Shown here: piece by piece, positions 1 through 5,341 of the stretch
How the letters are laid out: each line of letters begins with the position of its first letter
How positions within the stretch are numbered: the first letter of the stretch is position 1
Source: Pseudomonadota bacterium
Lineage (GTDB): Bacteria; Pseudomonadota; Alphaproteobacteria; Rhizobiales; Rhizobiaceae
Reading direction: 5' to 3'
Length of the DNA stretch: 5,341 nucleotides
NCBI GenBank assembly: GCA_023388675.1
Contig: JAEWFU010000200.1
Coordinates: forward strand, 1 to 5,341
Program-made: the position numbers and the translations under genes
Notes under the pieces: generated by a model
Seen by the model: only the letters and a program-made list of their open reading frames with translations
Databases searched by the model: none
Told to the model about the DNA's origin: nothing

Positions 1-114
1 CGCCTGGCCAAGGACTTCGAACGGTCAACTCAAAGCCAGGCCGCATGGCTTCTCATCGCTCACCTGCGCATTCTCATCAAAAGACTCGCAAAAACAAACA
101 AAGCAGAGTTTTGA
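1..114 (+). CDS. IS5-family transposase, C-terminal fragment (cut by window edge)
   Basis: Reading frame 1 is open from the first base to a TGA at 112-114 and encodes 37 residues beginning RLAKDFERSTQSQAAW and ending KTNKAEF. The opening (R)RLAKD(F/W)E followed by a helix rich in Leu, Ile and basic residues (AWLLIAHLRILIKRLAK) is the typical extreme C-terminus of IS5-family DDE transposases, just after the catalytic Glu region. The enzyme would cut and join the ends of its insertion sequence. The start and the DDE residues lie outside the window, so it cannot be judged intact or broken. The stop codon lies within the presumed terminal inverted repeat, as is common in compact insertion sequences. 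It converges on irr. The family call rests on the tail motif only; the subgroup is uncertain. Confidence 0.75.
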   Translation, partial: RLAKDFERSTQSQAAWLLIAHLRILIKRLAKTNKAEF

Positions 115-123
115 GTCAGGCTC
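1..123 (+). mobile_element. Right end of an IS5-family insertion sequence
   Basis: The transposase tail is followed at once by a sequence which, read on the minus strand inward from 123, begins GAGCCTGACTCAAAACTC. It has the GAG-type start often found at the ends of IS5-family elements (IS1031/IS427-like groups). The next three bases are TGA (124-126), which would fit a TNA-type target duplication as known for the IS1031 group. The other end and the second copy of the duplication are off the window, so the boundary at 123 is inferred. Confidence 0.55.
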
Positions 124-204
124 TGAGGTGCGAGCCATGTGCGCTGCATGGAGATTGTGTGAAAGCCTTGGCGGGCGAGCCTCGAAGGGCGCACCCGAAG
201 ATGA
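124..204. repeat. Possible remnant of a palindromic intergenic repeat next to the IS end
   Basis: This stretch between the IS end and irr starts TGAGGTGCGAGC (124-135) and later holds GGCGAGCCTCGAAGG (174-188). These resemble the two halves of a repeat I recall as common between genes in Rhizobiales, of the form CCTGAGGTGCGAGC...GCGAGCCTCGAAGG. GAGG (125-128) and CCTC (180-183) can pair. The middle (136-173) does not fit the repeat and contains a small separate hairpin, CCATG (135-139) with CATGG (147-151). No convincing gene or T-rich terminator for irr is visible here. Recognition is from memory and needs a genome-wide search. Confidence 0.35.
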
Positions 205-630
205 CTAACGCGCCTTCGGCCTCAACCGGACGATGATGTCGACATTGGCGATTTCCATGCCTTCCGGAGCTTCCGGCAGGTTGTGGACCGAAACCGGGCC
301 GGTCTCGATGTCCATGACGCGGTTTTCGCCCTCGATAAAGAAGTGATGATGGTCCGACGTGTTGGTGTCGAAATAGGTCTTGGCTCCCTCGACCGCCAGA
401 ATGCGGAGAAGTCCGGCATCGGTGAACTGGTGCAGCGTGTTGTAGACGGTCGCCAGCGACACGGCGACGCCCGCAACGAGCGCTTCCTCGTGCAGTTCCT
501 CCGCCGAAAGGTGCCTGTCTCCCTTGGCGAACAGCAATTCAGCGAGAGCAATGCGCTGCCGTGTCGGCCGCAATCCGGCATCGCGGACGCGGGTCTCCAC
601 TTCGGCGGGTTGCTTGCAGTCAGTTTCCAT
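205..630 (-). CDS. irr: Irr, Fur-family iron/heme-responsive transcription regulator
   Basis: A 141-residue cytoplasmic DNA-binding protein of the Fur superfamily. The N-terminal winged helix covers about residues 12-82 and includes GLRPTRQR (19-26), HLSAEELHEEA (40-50) and the recognition helix SLATVYNTLHQF (58-69). The dimerisation domain follows, with AKTYFDTN (83-90) and the triple His SDHHHFF (92-98). The Cys pairs of Fur and PerR are absent; the only Cys is C5. HHH and the missing Cys pairs are Irr hallmarks. In Rhizobiales Irr is known to act when iron is low and to sense heme. The Cys-Pro heme motif of Bradyrhizobium Irr is not seen. The start at 630 is chosen because AGGAAAG lies about 12 bases upstream. 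An alternative ATG at 678 would add 16 residues and has GGAG only 3 bases upstream. It is divergent from fabA. Confidence 0.9.
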   Translation of the reverse strand: METDCKQPAEVETRVRDAGLRPTRQRIALAELLFAKGDRHLSAEELHEEALVAGVAVSLATVYNTLHQFTDAGLLRILAVEGAKTYFDTNTSDHHHFFIEGENRVMDIETGPVSVHNLPEAPEGMEIANVDIIVRLRPKAR

Positions 631-702
631 CAAGCCGATTTGCTTTCCTGCTCGACGCCGCAGGCCCGATTCGGGCATTTCTCCATACGGCAATGTTGTC
701 AA

Positions 703-731
703 TATATATTCGGTCGCGGAAATGCGATCAA
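703..731 (-). promoter_or_regulatory. Probable sigma-70 promoter of irr
   Basis: On the minus strand TTGATC (731-726) and TATATA (708-703) are separated by 17 bases, a good sigma-70 match. Transcription would begin near 696, giving a leader of about 65 bases to the chosen irr start. The -10 region is part of a perfect 10-base palindrome AATATATATT (701-710), which could also be a regulator site. This position rules out the ATG at 762 as the start of irr. Confidence 0.55.
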
Positions 732-741
732 TAGCGGCACA

Positions 742-770
742 TTGACCCTTGATGATGCGCAAGATAGAGC
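742..770 (+). promoter_or_regulatory. Possible promoter of the fabA-fabB-fabI operon
   Basis: TTGACC at 742-747 is a good -35 match. Seventeen bases further lies TAGAGC (765-770), a poor -10, as is common in alphaproteobacteria. It would leave a leader of about 85 bases before fabA. In this leader GTTTC (780-784) pairs with GAAAC (791-795), and alternatively CTGT (785-788) pairs with ACAG (794-797); the role of either is unknown. The -35 lies only 10 bases from the irr -35 on the other strand. Confidence 0.35.
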
Positions 771-861
771 GCGTCAGCGGTTTCCTGTCCGAAACAGTCT
801 GTGTTAGGGGATGGCCTCAACAGGCAAGGACAGAGCCCGGACGGCGAAGGGACGGAGGACT

Positions 862-1377
862 ATGGTCGAACAGAAGTCGAGCTACGATTACGAAGATCTG
901 CTTGCCTGCGCGCGCGGCGAGCTGTTCGGGCCGGGCAATGCCCAGCTTCCCTACCCGCCGATGCTGATGTTCGATCGCATTACGGATATCAGCGAAACCG
1001 GCGGCGAATTCGACAAGGGCTATATCCGGGCCGAGCTCGACATACGCCGCGACCTCTGGTTCTTCCCCTGCCACTTCATCCAGAACCCGGTGATGCCCGG
1101 CTGCCTCGGCCTCGACGCGATGTGGCAGATGACGGGCTTCTTCCTGGGCTGGCTGGGCGAACCCGGCAAGGGCATGGCTCTTTCAACCGGCGAGGTGAAG
1201 TTCAAGGGCATGGTGACCCCGTCGGTCAAGAAGGTCGAGTATGGCGTCGATTTCAAGCGCGTGATGCGCGGCCGGCTGGTGCTGGGGATCGCGGACGGCT
1301 GGCTAAAGGCGGACGGCGAACCCATCTACAAGGCCACCGACCTGCGTGTCGGCCTTGCCAAGCAGGAAGCCGAATGA
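862..1377 (+). CDS. fabA: FabA, 3-hydroxydecanoyl-ACP dehydratase/isomerase
   Basis: A 171-residue cytoplasmic hot-dog fold enzyme, almost the same length as E. coli FabA (172). It dehydrates 3-hydroxydecanoyl-ACP to trans-2-decenoyl-ACP and isomerises it to cis-3-decenoyl-ACP, the branch point of anaerobic unsaturated fatty acid synthesis. The active site is visible: H71 in FFPCHF (67-72) and D85 in [12 protein letters not shown] (78-89), matching the catalytic His and Asp of E. coli. The N-terminal [16 protein letters not shown] and the C-terminal [11 protein letters not shown] are also typical. The ATG at 862 was chosen over an in-frame ATG at 811 because the family begins here and because GGAGG (854-858) and GAAGGGA (846-852) precede it. 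It is the first gene of a three-gene operon, and fabB starts 37 bases after its stop. Nothing is missing or broken. Confidence 0.97.
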   Translation: MVEQKSSYDYEDLLACARGELFGPGNAQLPYPPMLMFDRITDISETGGEFDKGYIRAELDIRRDLWFFPCHFIQNPVMPGCLGLDAMWQMTGFFLGWLGEPGKGMALSTGEVKFKGMVTPSVKKVEYGVDFKRVMRGRLVLGIADGWLKADGEPIYKATDLRVGLAKQEAE

Positions 1378-1414
1378 GCGGTCGGCCAACGACATCGAAT
1401 TCAGGGAGCGTCAT

Positions 1415-2635
1415 ATGAGACGTGTAGTCGTAACGGGCCTGGGCATCGTTTCCTCGATCGGGAACAATGCCGACGAAGTGCAGGCGTCGCTCCGCGACGC
1501 CAAATCCGGCATCAGCTTCTCCAACGATTTCGCCGAACACGGCTTCAGGTGCCAAGTCTGGGGCGCGCCAACGCTCGACCCGACGGAACTGGTGGACCGC
1601 CGCGCCATGCGCTTCCTGTCGAAAGGCGGGGCGTGGAACCACGTCGCCATGGAACAGGCGATCGCCGCCGCCGGCCTCGATGAAGGCGACATCACCAACG
1701 AACGCACCGGCATCATCATGGGCTCGGGCGGCCCTTCGACGCGCACGATCGTCGAGGCTGCCGCGATCACCGAGAAGAACAACAGCCCCAAGCGCATCGG
1801 CCCCTTCGCCGTGCCAAAGGCGATGTCGTCCACCGCCTCGGCGACGCTGGCGACCTGGTTCAAGATTCACGGCGTCAATTATTCGATCTCGTCGGCCTGC
1901 TCGACCTCGGCACACTGCATCGGCAATGCCTATGAGCTGATCCAGTGGGGCAAGCAGGACATGATCTTCGCCGGCGGCCACGAGGATCTCGACTGGACGA
2001 TGTCGAACCTGTTCGACGCCATGGGCGCGATGTCGTCCAAGTTCAACGACAGGCCGGAGGTCGCATCGCGTGCCTACGACCTGAACCGCGACGGGTTCGT
2101 GATCGCCGGCGGCGCCGGCGTGCTGGTGCTCGAGGAACTGGAGCATGCCAAGGCGCGCGGCGCCAAGATCTATGCCGAAGTGGTCGGGTACGGCGCGACG
2201 TCGGACGGCTACGACATGGTAGCGCCTTCAGGCGAAGGCGCGGTTCGCTGCATGCGCCAGGCGCTATCGAGCGTGAAGGGCGACGTGGACTACATCAACA
2301 CGCACGGCACCTCCACGCCAGTGGGCGATTCCCGCGAGATGGGCGCCATCCGCGAGGTCTTCGGCGACAAGCTGCCGAACATCACCTCGACCAAGTCGCT
2401 GACGGGCCACTCGCTGGGTGCTGCCGGCGTTCAGGAATCGATCTACTCGATCCTGATGATGCAGGGTGGGTTCATCGGCGAAAGCGCCCATATCGAGGAT
2501 TTCGATCCCGAATTCGAGGGCATGCCGGTGGTGCGCAAGCGCATCGACAATGCCAAGATCGATACGGTGCTCTCCAATTCGTTCGGCTTCGGAGGCACCA
2601 ACGCGACGCTGGTCTTCCAGCGCCATCAGGGCTGA
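1415..2635 (+). CDS. fabB: FabB, beta-ketoacyl-ACP synthase I
   Basis: A 406-residue thiolase-fold condensing enzyme, the same length as E. coli FabB. It elongates acyl-ACP with malonyl-ACP and is the enzyme that extends the cis-3-decenoyl-ACP made by FabA, keeping the double bond. The Cys-His-His triad is visible: C162 in [10 protein letters not shown]297 in NTHGTST and H332 in [13 protein letters not shown], with the conserved K327. The C-terminal NSFGFGGTN (388-396) is also intact. Pairing with FabA, the length and the [11 protein letters not shown] block favour FabB over FabF. The ATG at 1415 is supported by AGGGAG (1403-1408) six bases upstream and by the family start [10 protein letters not shown]; an in-frame ATG at 1346 would lie inside fabA. 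fabI begins 13 bases after the stop, so the three genes are probably one transcript. Confidence 0.97.
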   Translation: MRRVVVTGLGIVSSIGNNADEVQASLRDAKSGISFSNDFAEHGFRCQVWGAPTLDPTELVDRRAMRFLSKGGAWNHVAMEQAIAAAGLDEGDITNERTGIIMGSGGPSTRTIVEAAAITEKNNSPKRIGPFAVPKAMSSTASATLATWFKIHGVNYSISSACSTSAHCIGNAYELIQWGKQDMIFAGGHEDLDWTMSNLFDAMGAMSSKFNDRPEVASRAYDLNRDGFVIAGGAGVLVLEELEHAKARGAKIYAEVVGYGATSDGYDMVAPSGEGAVRCMRQALSSVKGDVDYINTHGTSTPVGDSREMGAIREVFGDKLPNITSTKSLTGHSLGAAGVQESIYSILMMQGGFIGESAHIEDFDPEFEGMPVVRKRIDNAKIDTVLSNSFGFGGTNATLVFQRHQG

Positions 2636-2648
2636 CGGGACCATACGC

Positions 2649-3455
2649 ATGGACGGACTGATGAAAGGCAAGCGCGGCCTCGTGATGGGGGTCGCCAACG
2701 ATCATTCGATCGCATGGGGCATTGCCAAGCAGCTTGCCGACCATGGCGCGGAACTGGCCTTCACCTATCAGGGCGAGGCCTTCGGTCGCCGGGTGAAGCC
2801 GCTTGCCGACCAGGTCGGCGCAAAGCAGGTGCTTTCCTGCGATGTCGAGGACAGCGAGAGCGTGGCTTCGGTGTTCGACACGCTGAAGAGCGAATGGGGC
2901 ACGCTGGACTTCATCGTCCATGCGATCGGCTTTTCCGACCGCAACGAGCTCAAGGGGCTCTACGCCGACACCACGCGGGAAAACTTCATCCGCACGATGG
3001 TGATTTCCTGCTTCTCCTTCACCGAGGTGGCGCGGGGCGCGGCGGCGTTGATGGAGAACGGCGGCTCGATGATCACGCTGACCTATGCAGGCTCGGTGCG
3101 CGTCATGCCCAACTACAACGTCATGGGCGTGGCCAAGGCAGGGCTCGAGGCCAGCGTTCGTTACCTGGCTAACGATTTCGGTCCACGCGGCATCCGTGTC
3201 AACGGGCTCTCCGCCGGTCCGGTCCGCACGCTTGCGGGCGCCGGGATCTCCGATGCCCGGCTGATGTACACCTACCAGCAGCGCAATTCGCCGCTGCGCC
3301 GTACCGTGTCGCACGAGGAGGTCGGCAAGTCGGCTCTCTACCTGCTGTCTGACCTTTCTTCCGGCGTGACCGGCGAAATCCACTATGTGGATTCCGGCTA
3401 TCATGTCGTTTCCATGCCGACCCTGGACGAGCTGAAGCGCACCGACGAAGGCTGA
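2649..3455 (+). CDS. fabI: FabI, NADH-dependent enoyl-ACP reductase
   Basis: A 268-residue short-chain dehydrogenase-like enzyme of the cytoplasm that reduces trans-2-enoyl-ACP to acyl-ACP, the last step of each elongation cycle and the target of triclosan. The nucleotide site is MGVANDHSIAWGIA (13-26). The catalytic Y-x6-K is Y156 and K163 in NYNVMGVAK (155-163), with the upstream Y146 in TLTYAG, all at E. coli numbering. HAIGF (91-95) carries the Gly equivalent to E. coli G93. The residue equivalent to E. coli F203 is Ala (GISDARLM, 199-206). The start at 2649 has CGGGA (2636-2640) eight bases upstream; an ATG four codons later (2661) is a weaker choice. The C-terminal SMPTLDELKR tail is typical of alphaproteobacterial FabI. 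Some rhizobia carry a second FabI, so this may not be the only copy. Confidence 0.95.
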   Translation: MDGLMKGKRGLVMGVANDHSIAWGIAKQLADHGAELAFTYQGEAFGRRVKPLADQVGAKQVLSCDVEDSESVASVFDTLKSEWGTLDFIVHAIGFSDRNELKGLYADTTRENFIRTMVISCFSFTEVARGAAALMENGGSMITLTYAGSVRVMPNYNVMGVAKAGLEASVRYLANDFGPRGIRVNGLSAGPVRTLAGAGISDARLMYTYQQRNSPLRRTVSHEEVGKSALYLLSDLSSGVTGEIHYVDSGYHVVSMPTLDELKRTDEG

Positions 3456-3458
3456 AAC

Positions 3459-3489
3459 GGCGCAACGGCATCGCGCCAATTCTAGTTTT
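3459..3489 (+). terminator. Weak candidate terminator of the fab operon
   Basis: Four bases after the fabI stop GGCGC (3459-3463) can pair with GCGCC (3473-3477) over a 9-base loop, and TTTT lies at 3486-3489. The stem is short and the T run is distant, so termination would be incomplete and the next gene might be partly cotranscribed. Confidence 0.3.
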
Positions 3490-3516
3490 CGTTGGAAACG
3501 CTTCTTAAGGACTAGA
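3481..3516 (+). repeat. Nested inverted repeat between fabI and the GGDEF-EAL gene
   Basis: TCTAGT (3481-3486) is the exact reverse complement of ACTAGA (3511-3516). Between them GTTTTC (3485-3490) can pair with GGAAAC (3494-3499) around a GTT loop, with one G-U pair. The two foldings share bases 3485-3486 and so partly compete. The element lies just upstream of the next gene's leader and could be an operator, part of a terminator or an RNA structure; the sequence does not decide. Confidence 0.35.
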
Positions 3517-3567
3517 GGATATATCATGCAAGGGTTCAGGGGACTCTTGCATGGACACCATACGTAA
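3514..3567 (+). promoter_or_regulatory. Start-codon hairpin with a 13-codon leader ORF
   Basis: CATGCAAG (3525-3532) is the perfect reverse complement of CTTGCATG (3546-3553). The stem continues inward through 3533-3537 and 3541-3545 with two G-U pairs, giving 13 pairs and a 3-base loop. The hairpin holds both the Shine-Dalgarno AGGGGA (3538-3543) and the ATG (3551-3553) of the GGDEF-EAL gene. An ATG at 3526 opens a 13-codon ORF (MQGFRGLLHGHHT, stop TAA 3565-3567). AGAGGA (3514-3519) lies six bases before it, and the ORF overlaps the main gene in another frame. A ribosome on the leader ORF would melt the hairpin. The pairing and the ORF are seen; the control function is inferred. Confidence 0.4.
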
Positions 3568-5086
3568 TCCGGCGCGAAGCCTTGGCTTCCGCCTCGCGAC
3601 GATCGCGATCACCGGCGTTTGTACTTTCGTGATCGGGCTTTGGGGCATCAAGCTCGGCTTCGGTTCGGAAATCGGCGGGGTGCCTGTTGAATTGCTGAGC
3701 GCGATGCTGGCGACGCTGTGCGCGCTCGGCGCATCGCTCGCGGTGATGTCGTTCTTCGCCGGCGTCGAGGAATCCGCTGCCTACGTCTACAAGGAAACGC
3801 AGCTCGACAAGCTGACGGGGCTGCATGCCCGCACCGCGATGATCGGCAAGATCGCCGAGGCCGCCTCCGCGACCATCCGTTCCGGCGAACCGGTCTTCCT
3901 GATCGACATCGACATCGACCGTTTCAAGCAGATCAACGAATCGATCGGCTACAGCCATGGCGACCAGCTTATCCGGGTCTTTGCGCAGCGATTGAAGGAC
4001 TTGCTGCCGGAAGGCACCGAAATGGGGCGCATCGGCGCCGGCGAATTCGCGGTTCTGATCCCCGACAAGCCAGACATCGGCTCCGTCGACGCGCTTGTCG
4101 AATATCTCATCGACAATCTCATGGAGCCCTACCAGCTTCCGTCGCATCTGCAATCGGTGAACCTGTCGGTCGGCATCGTCGCAATGCCGAAAGACGGGCT
4201 GGACCCGGTGATCCTGCTGCGCCGCTCGAACCTGGCGCTGCAACATGCGCGCGCGGGCGGCATCGGCAACTGGTCGGTGTTTCACCAGCAGATGGGCCTC
4301 GTCGCGGAATACCGGCAGTGGATCGAATCGGAACTGCACACCGCATTCGAACGCGGCGACTTCGTCGTTCACTACCAGCCGCAGTTCGACCTGCTGAACG
4401 GCAAGGTCGTCGGCTATGAGGCGCTGGTGCGCTGGCGGCATCCCGAGCGAGGCATGATCCCGCCGCAGGAGTTCGTACCGATTGCCGAAGAAACCGGGAT
4501 GATCGGGCTTATCGGCGAGTGGGTGCTGCGCAAGGCATGTACGGATGCCCAGTTCATGCCGGCCGATTGCTTCGTCGCCGTCAATATCTCGACGGTCCAG
4601 TTCATGACGAAGGACTTTCTTGCGCTGGTTCAGGACGTCATCAAGGCGACGGGCATCGAGCCGCACCGGCTGGAGCTGGAAGTCACCGAGACGGCGATGA
4701 TGCAGGACCGCGCCCGCGCCGCGCACATTCTGGACGAGCTCGCCAGAATGGGGATTTCGGTCGCCGTCGACGACTTTGGCACCGGCTATTCCAATCTTTC
4801 CTATCTGATCGATTTCTCGTTCAAGAAGCTGAAGATCGACCAGTCATTCGTTCGCCGGCTCGAGACGGACGCAAATTCGGGCGCGGTGGTGTCGACAATC
4901 GTCGGCCTGTCGCGCGCGCTGGGCGTGCGCACGATTGCCGAGGGCGTGGAGACGGAGAACCAGGCCACGCTGCTGAAGGCAGCCGGCTGTGAAGTCGTCC
5001 AGGGCTACCTGTTCGGCAAACCGGGTCCGCTGCACGGAAGCGAAAACCATGTCGAGGCTCCACGCCGTGCCGCCACCGTGCACTAA
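3551..5086 (+). CDS. Membrane-anchored GGDEF-EAL protein, probable c-di-GMP phosphodiesterase
   Basis: 511 residues. Two hydrophobic segments (about 14-36 and 46-70) joined by a short loop anchor it in the inner membrane, with no large sensor domain. A GGDEF domain follows (about 84-245) from DKLTGL (86-91). Its signature is GAGEF (162-166), lacking the acidic third residue, and no RxxD inhibitory site is seen. The nucleotide-binding N129 and D138 and the DIDIDRFK (119-126) segment remain, so it may bind GTP without making c-di-GMP. The EAL domain (about 258-495) keeps YEALVRW (289-295), N345, E377, D407-D408 in DDFGTG, K428, E464 in EGVET and Q484, so it should hydrolyse c-di-GMP to pGpG. 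The ATG at 3551 is the only usable start; an in-frame stop lies at 3506. It is 95 bases past fabI and may have its own promoter. Confidence 0.92.
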   Translation: MDTIRNPARSLGFRLATIAITGVCTFVIGLWGIKLGFGSEIGGVPVELLSAMLATLCALGASLAVMSFFAGVEESAAYVYKETQLDKLTGLHARTAMIGKIAEAASATIRSGEPVFLIDIDIDRFKQINESIGYSHGDQLIRVFAQRLKDLLPEGTEMGRIGAGEFAVLIPDKPDIGSVDALVEYLIDNLMEPYQLPSHLQSVNLSVGIVAMPKDGLDPVILLRRSNLALQHARAGGIGNWSVFHQQMGLVAEYRQWIESELHTAFERGDFVVHYQPQFDLLNGKVVGYEALVRWRHPERGMIPPQEFVPIAEETGMIGLIGEWVLRKACTDAQFMPADCFVAVNISTVQFMTKDFLALVQDVIKATGIEPHRLELEVTETAMMQDRARAAHILDELARMGISVAVDDFGTGYSNLSYLIDFSFKKLKIDQSFVRRLETDANSGAVVSTIVGLSRALGVRTIAEGVETENQATLLKAAGCEVVQGYLFGKPGPLHGSENHVEAPRRAATVH

Positions 5087-5090
5087 ACGA

Positions 5091-5341
5091 TCAGCGCACC
5101 GCCCATAGCAGCTTGAACCGCGCATCGCGCACGGTCTCGCCATGGCGAGCGAATGCGCCGTCCAGCACGGCCTCGTAGGGCAACTGCCGGTTGGCGACCA
5201 GAAACAGCCTGCCGCCCGGCCGCAGCGCGGCACTGGCGGCCCTGATCATCCCCTCACCCATCGACGGCTCCGCCGCACGTCCCTGATGAAAGGGCGGGTT
5301 CATCACGATCACGTCGTAGCGGCGCTCCAGCGGCTCGGCCA
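5091..5341 (-). CDS. RsmC-like 16S rRNA guanine-N2 methyltransferase, C-terminal part (cut by window edge)
   Basis: The last 82 codons of a minus-strand gene whose start is beyond the right edge; the frame is open to the final base. It belongs to the class I SAM-dependent methyltransferases of the MTS (methyltransferase small) family. It shows the catalytic NPPF motif in VMNPPFHQG, then LRPGGRLFLVANRQLPYEAVLD and a C-terminal RFKLLWAVR. The series NPPFH, VAN, LPY, VLD, F..H and RFK is like E. coli RsmC, which methylates G1207 of 16S rRNA in the 30S subunit. RlmG-like enzymes share part of this pattern, so the exact target is less sure than the family. The stop codon (TGA, plus-strand TCA at 5091-5093) lies four bases from the stop of the convergent GGDEF-EAL gene. 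A GTG at 5310-5312 is internal, not a start. Confidence 0.85.
   Translation of the reverse strand, partial: AEPLERRYDVIVMNPPFHQGRAAEPSMGEGMIRAASAALRPGGRLFLVANRQLPYEAVLDGAFARHGETVRDARFKLLWAVR

Noticed and set aside
195..219. CCGAAG (195-200) pairing with CTTCGG (214-219) as an irr terminator
   Set aside because: The stem includes the last codons and stop of irr, and no T-rich run follows on the minus strand.
45..236. A 63-codon plus-strand ORF starting at 45
   Set aside because: It overlaps the transposase tail in another frame, crosses the presumed IS end and runs into irr on the opposite strand. Its product is low-complexity and unlike any family I know.
631..762. Upstream extension of irr to an ATG at 762
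   Set aside because: The extra residues are not like Irr, the start lies upstream of the probable irr promoter, and a good ribosome binding site precedes 630.
1253..2146. Long minus-strand ORF of 297 codons over fabA and fabB
   Set aside because: It lies opposite two clearly real genes and its composition (rich in Arg, Ala, Gly, His) is the usual antisense shadow in GC-rich DNA.
2466..2648. N-terminal extension of fabI upstream to 2466
   Set aside because: It overlaps the end of fabB in another frame and is not part of the FabI fold; the family starts at about 2649.
3536..4726. Minus-strand ORF of 396 codons opposite the GGDEF-EAL gene
   Set aside because: The plus-strand frame has full GGDEF and EAL domain patterns; the minus frame is an antisense shadow without a recognisable domain.
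1..5341. CRISPR array, tRNA or rRNA genes, or a defence or toxin-antitoxin system
   Set aside because: No regularly spaced repeats, no tRNA or rRNA sequence, and no coding region of those families were seen on either strand.

Overview
The window looks like chromosomal DNA of an alphaproteobacterium, most likely of the Rhizobiales (Hyphomicrobiales). The grounds are high GC, a Fur-family regulator of the Irr type, and the arrangement irr facing away from fabA-fabB-fabI, which I recall as recurrent in that order. No taxon finer than the order can be read from the sequence.

Left edge (1 to about 204): the window opens inside the last 37 codons of an IS5-family transposase. The right end of the element lies near position 123. 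It appears to sit in a short palindrome-type intergenic repeat. Next comes irr on the minus strand (205-630), a heme/iron-status transcription regulator. A compact divergent promoter region (631-861) separates irr from a plus-strand operon.

Centre (862-3455): fabA, fabB and fabI are tightly packed. FabA makes and isomerises the 10-carbon enoyl-ACP, FabB elongates the cis-3 product, and FabI performs the enoyl reduction that closes each elongation cycle. Together they form the FabA/FabB branch for unsaturated fatty acids plus the reductase. All catalytic residues are visible and the lengths match the E. coli proteins.

Right part (3456-5341): a 95-base gap holds several inverted repeats. It is followed by a membrane-anchored GGDEF-EAL protein (3551-5086) whose GGDEF motif is degenerate (GAGEF) and whose EAL domain looks intact, so it is probably a c-di-GMP phosphodiesterase. 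Its Shine-Dalgarno sequence and start codon lie inside a 13-pair hairpin, and a 13-codon leader ORF with its own good ribosome binding site runs through that hairpin. This is the most unusual signal in the window. On the minus strand, ending 4 bases from the GGDEF-EAL stop, is the C-terminal part of an RsmC-like 16S rRNA guanine methyltransferase that runs off the right edge.
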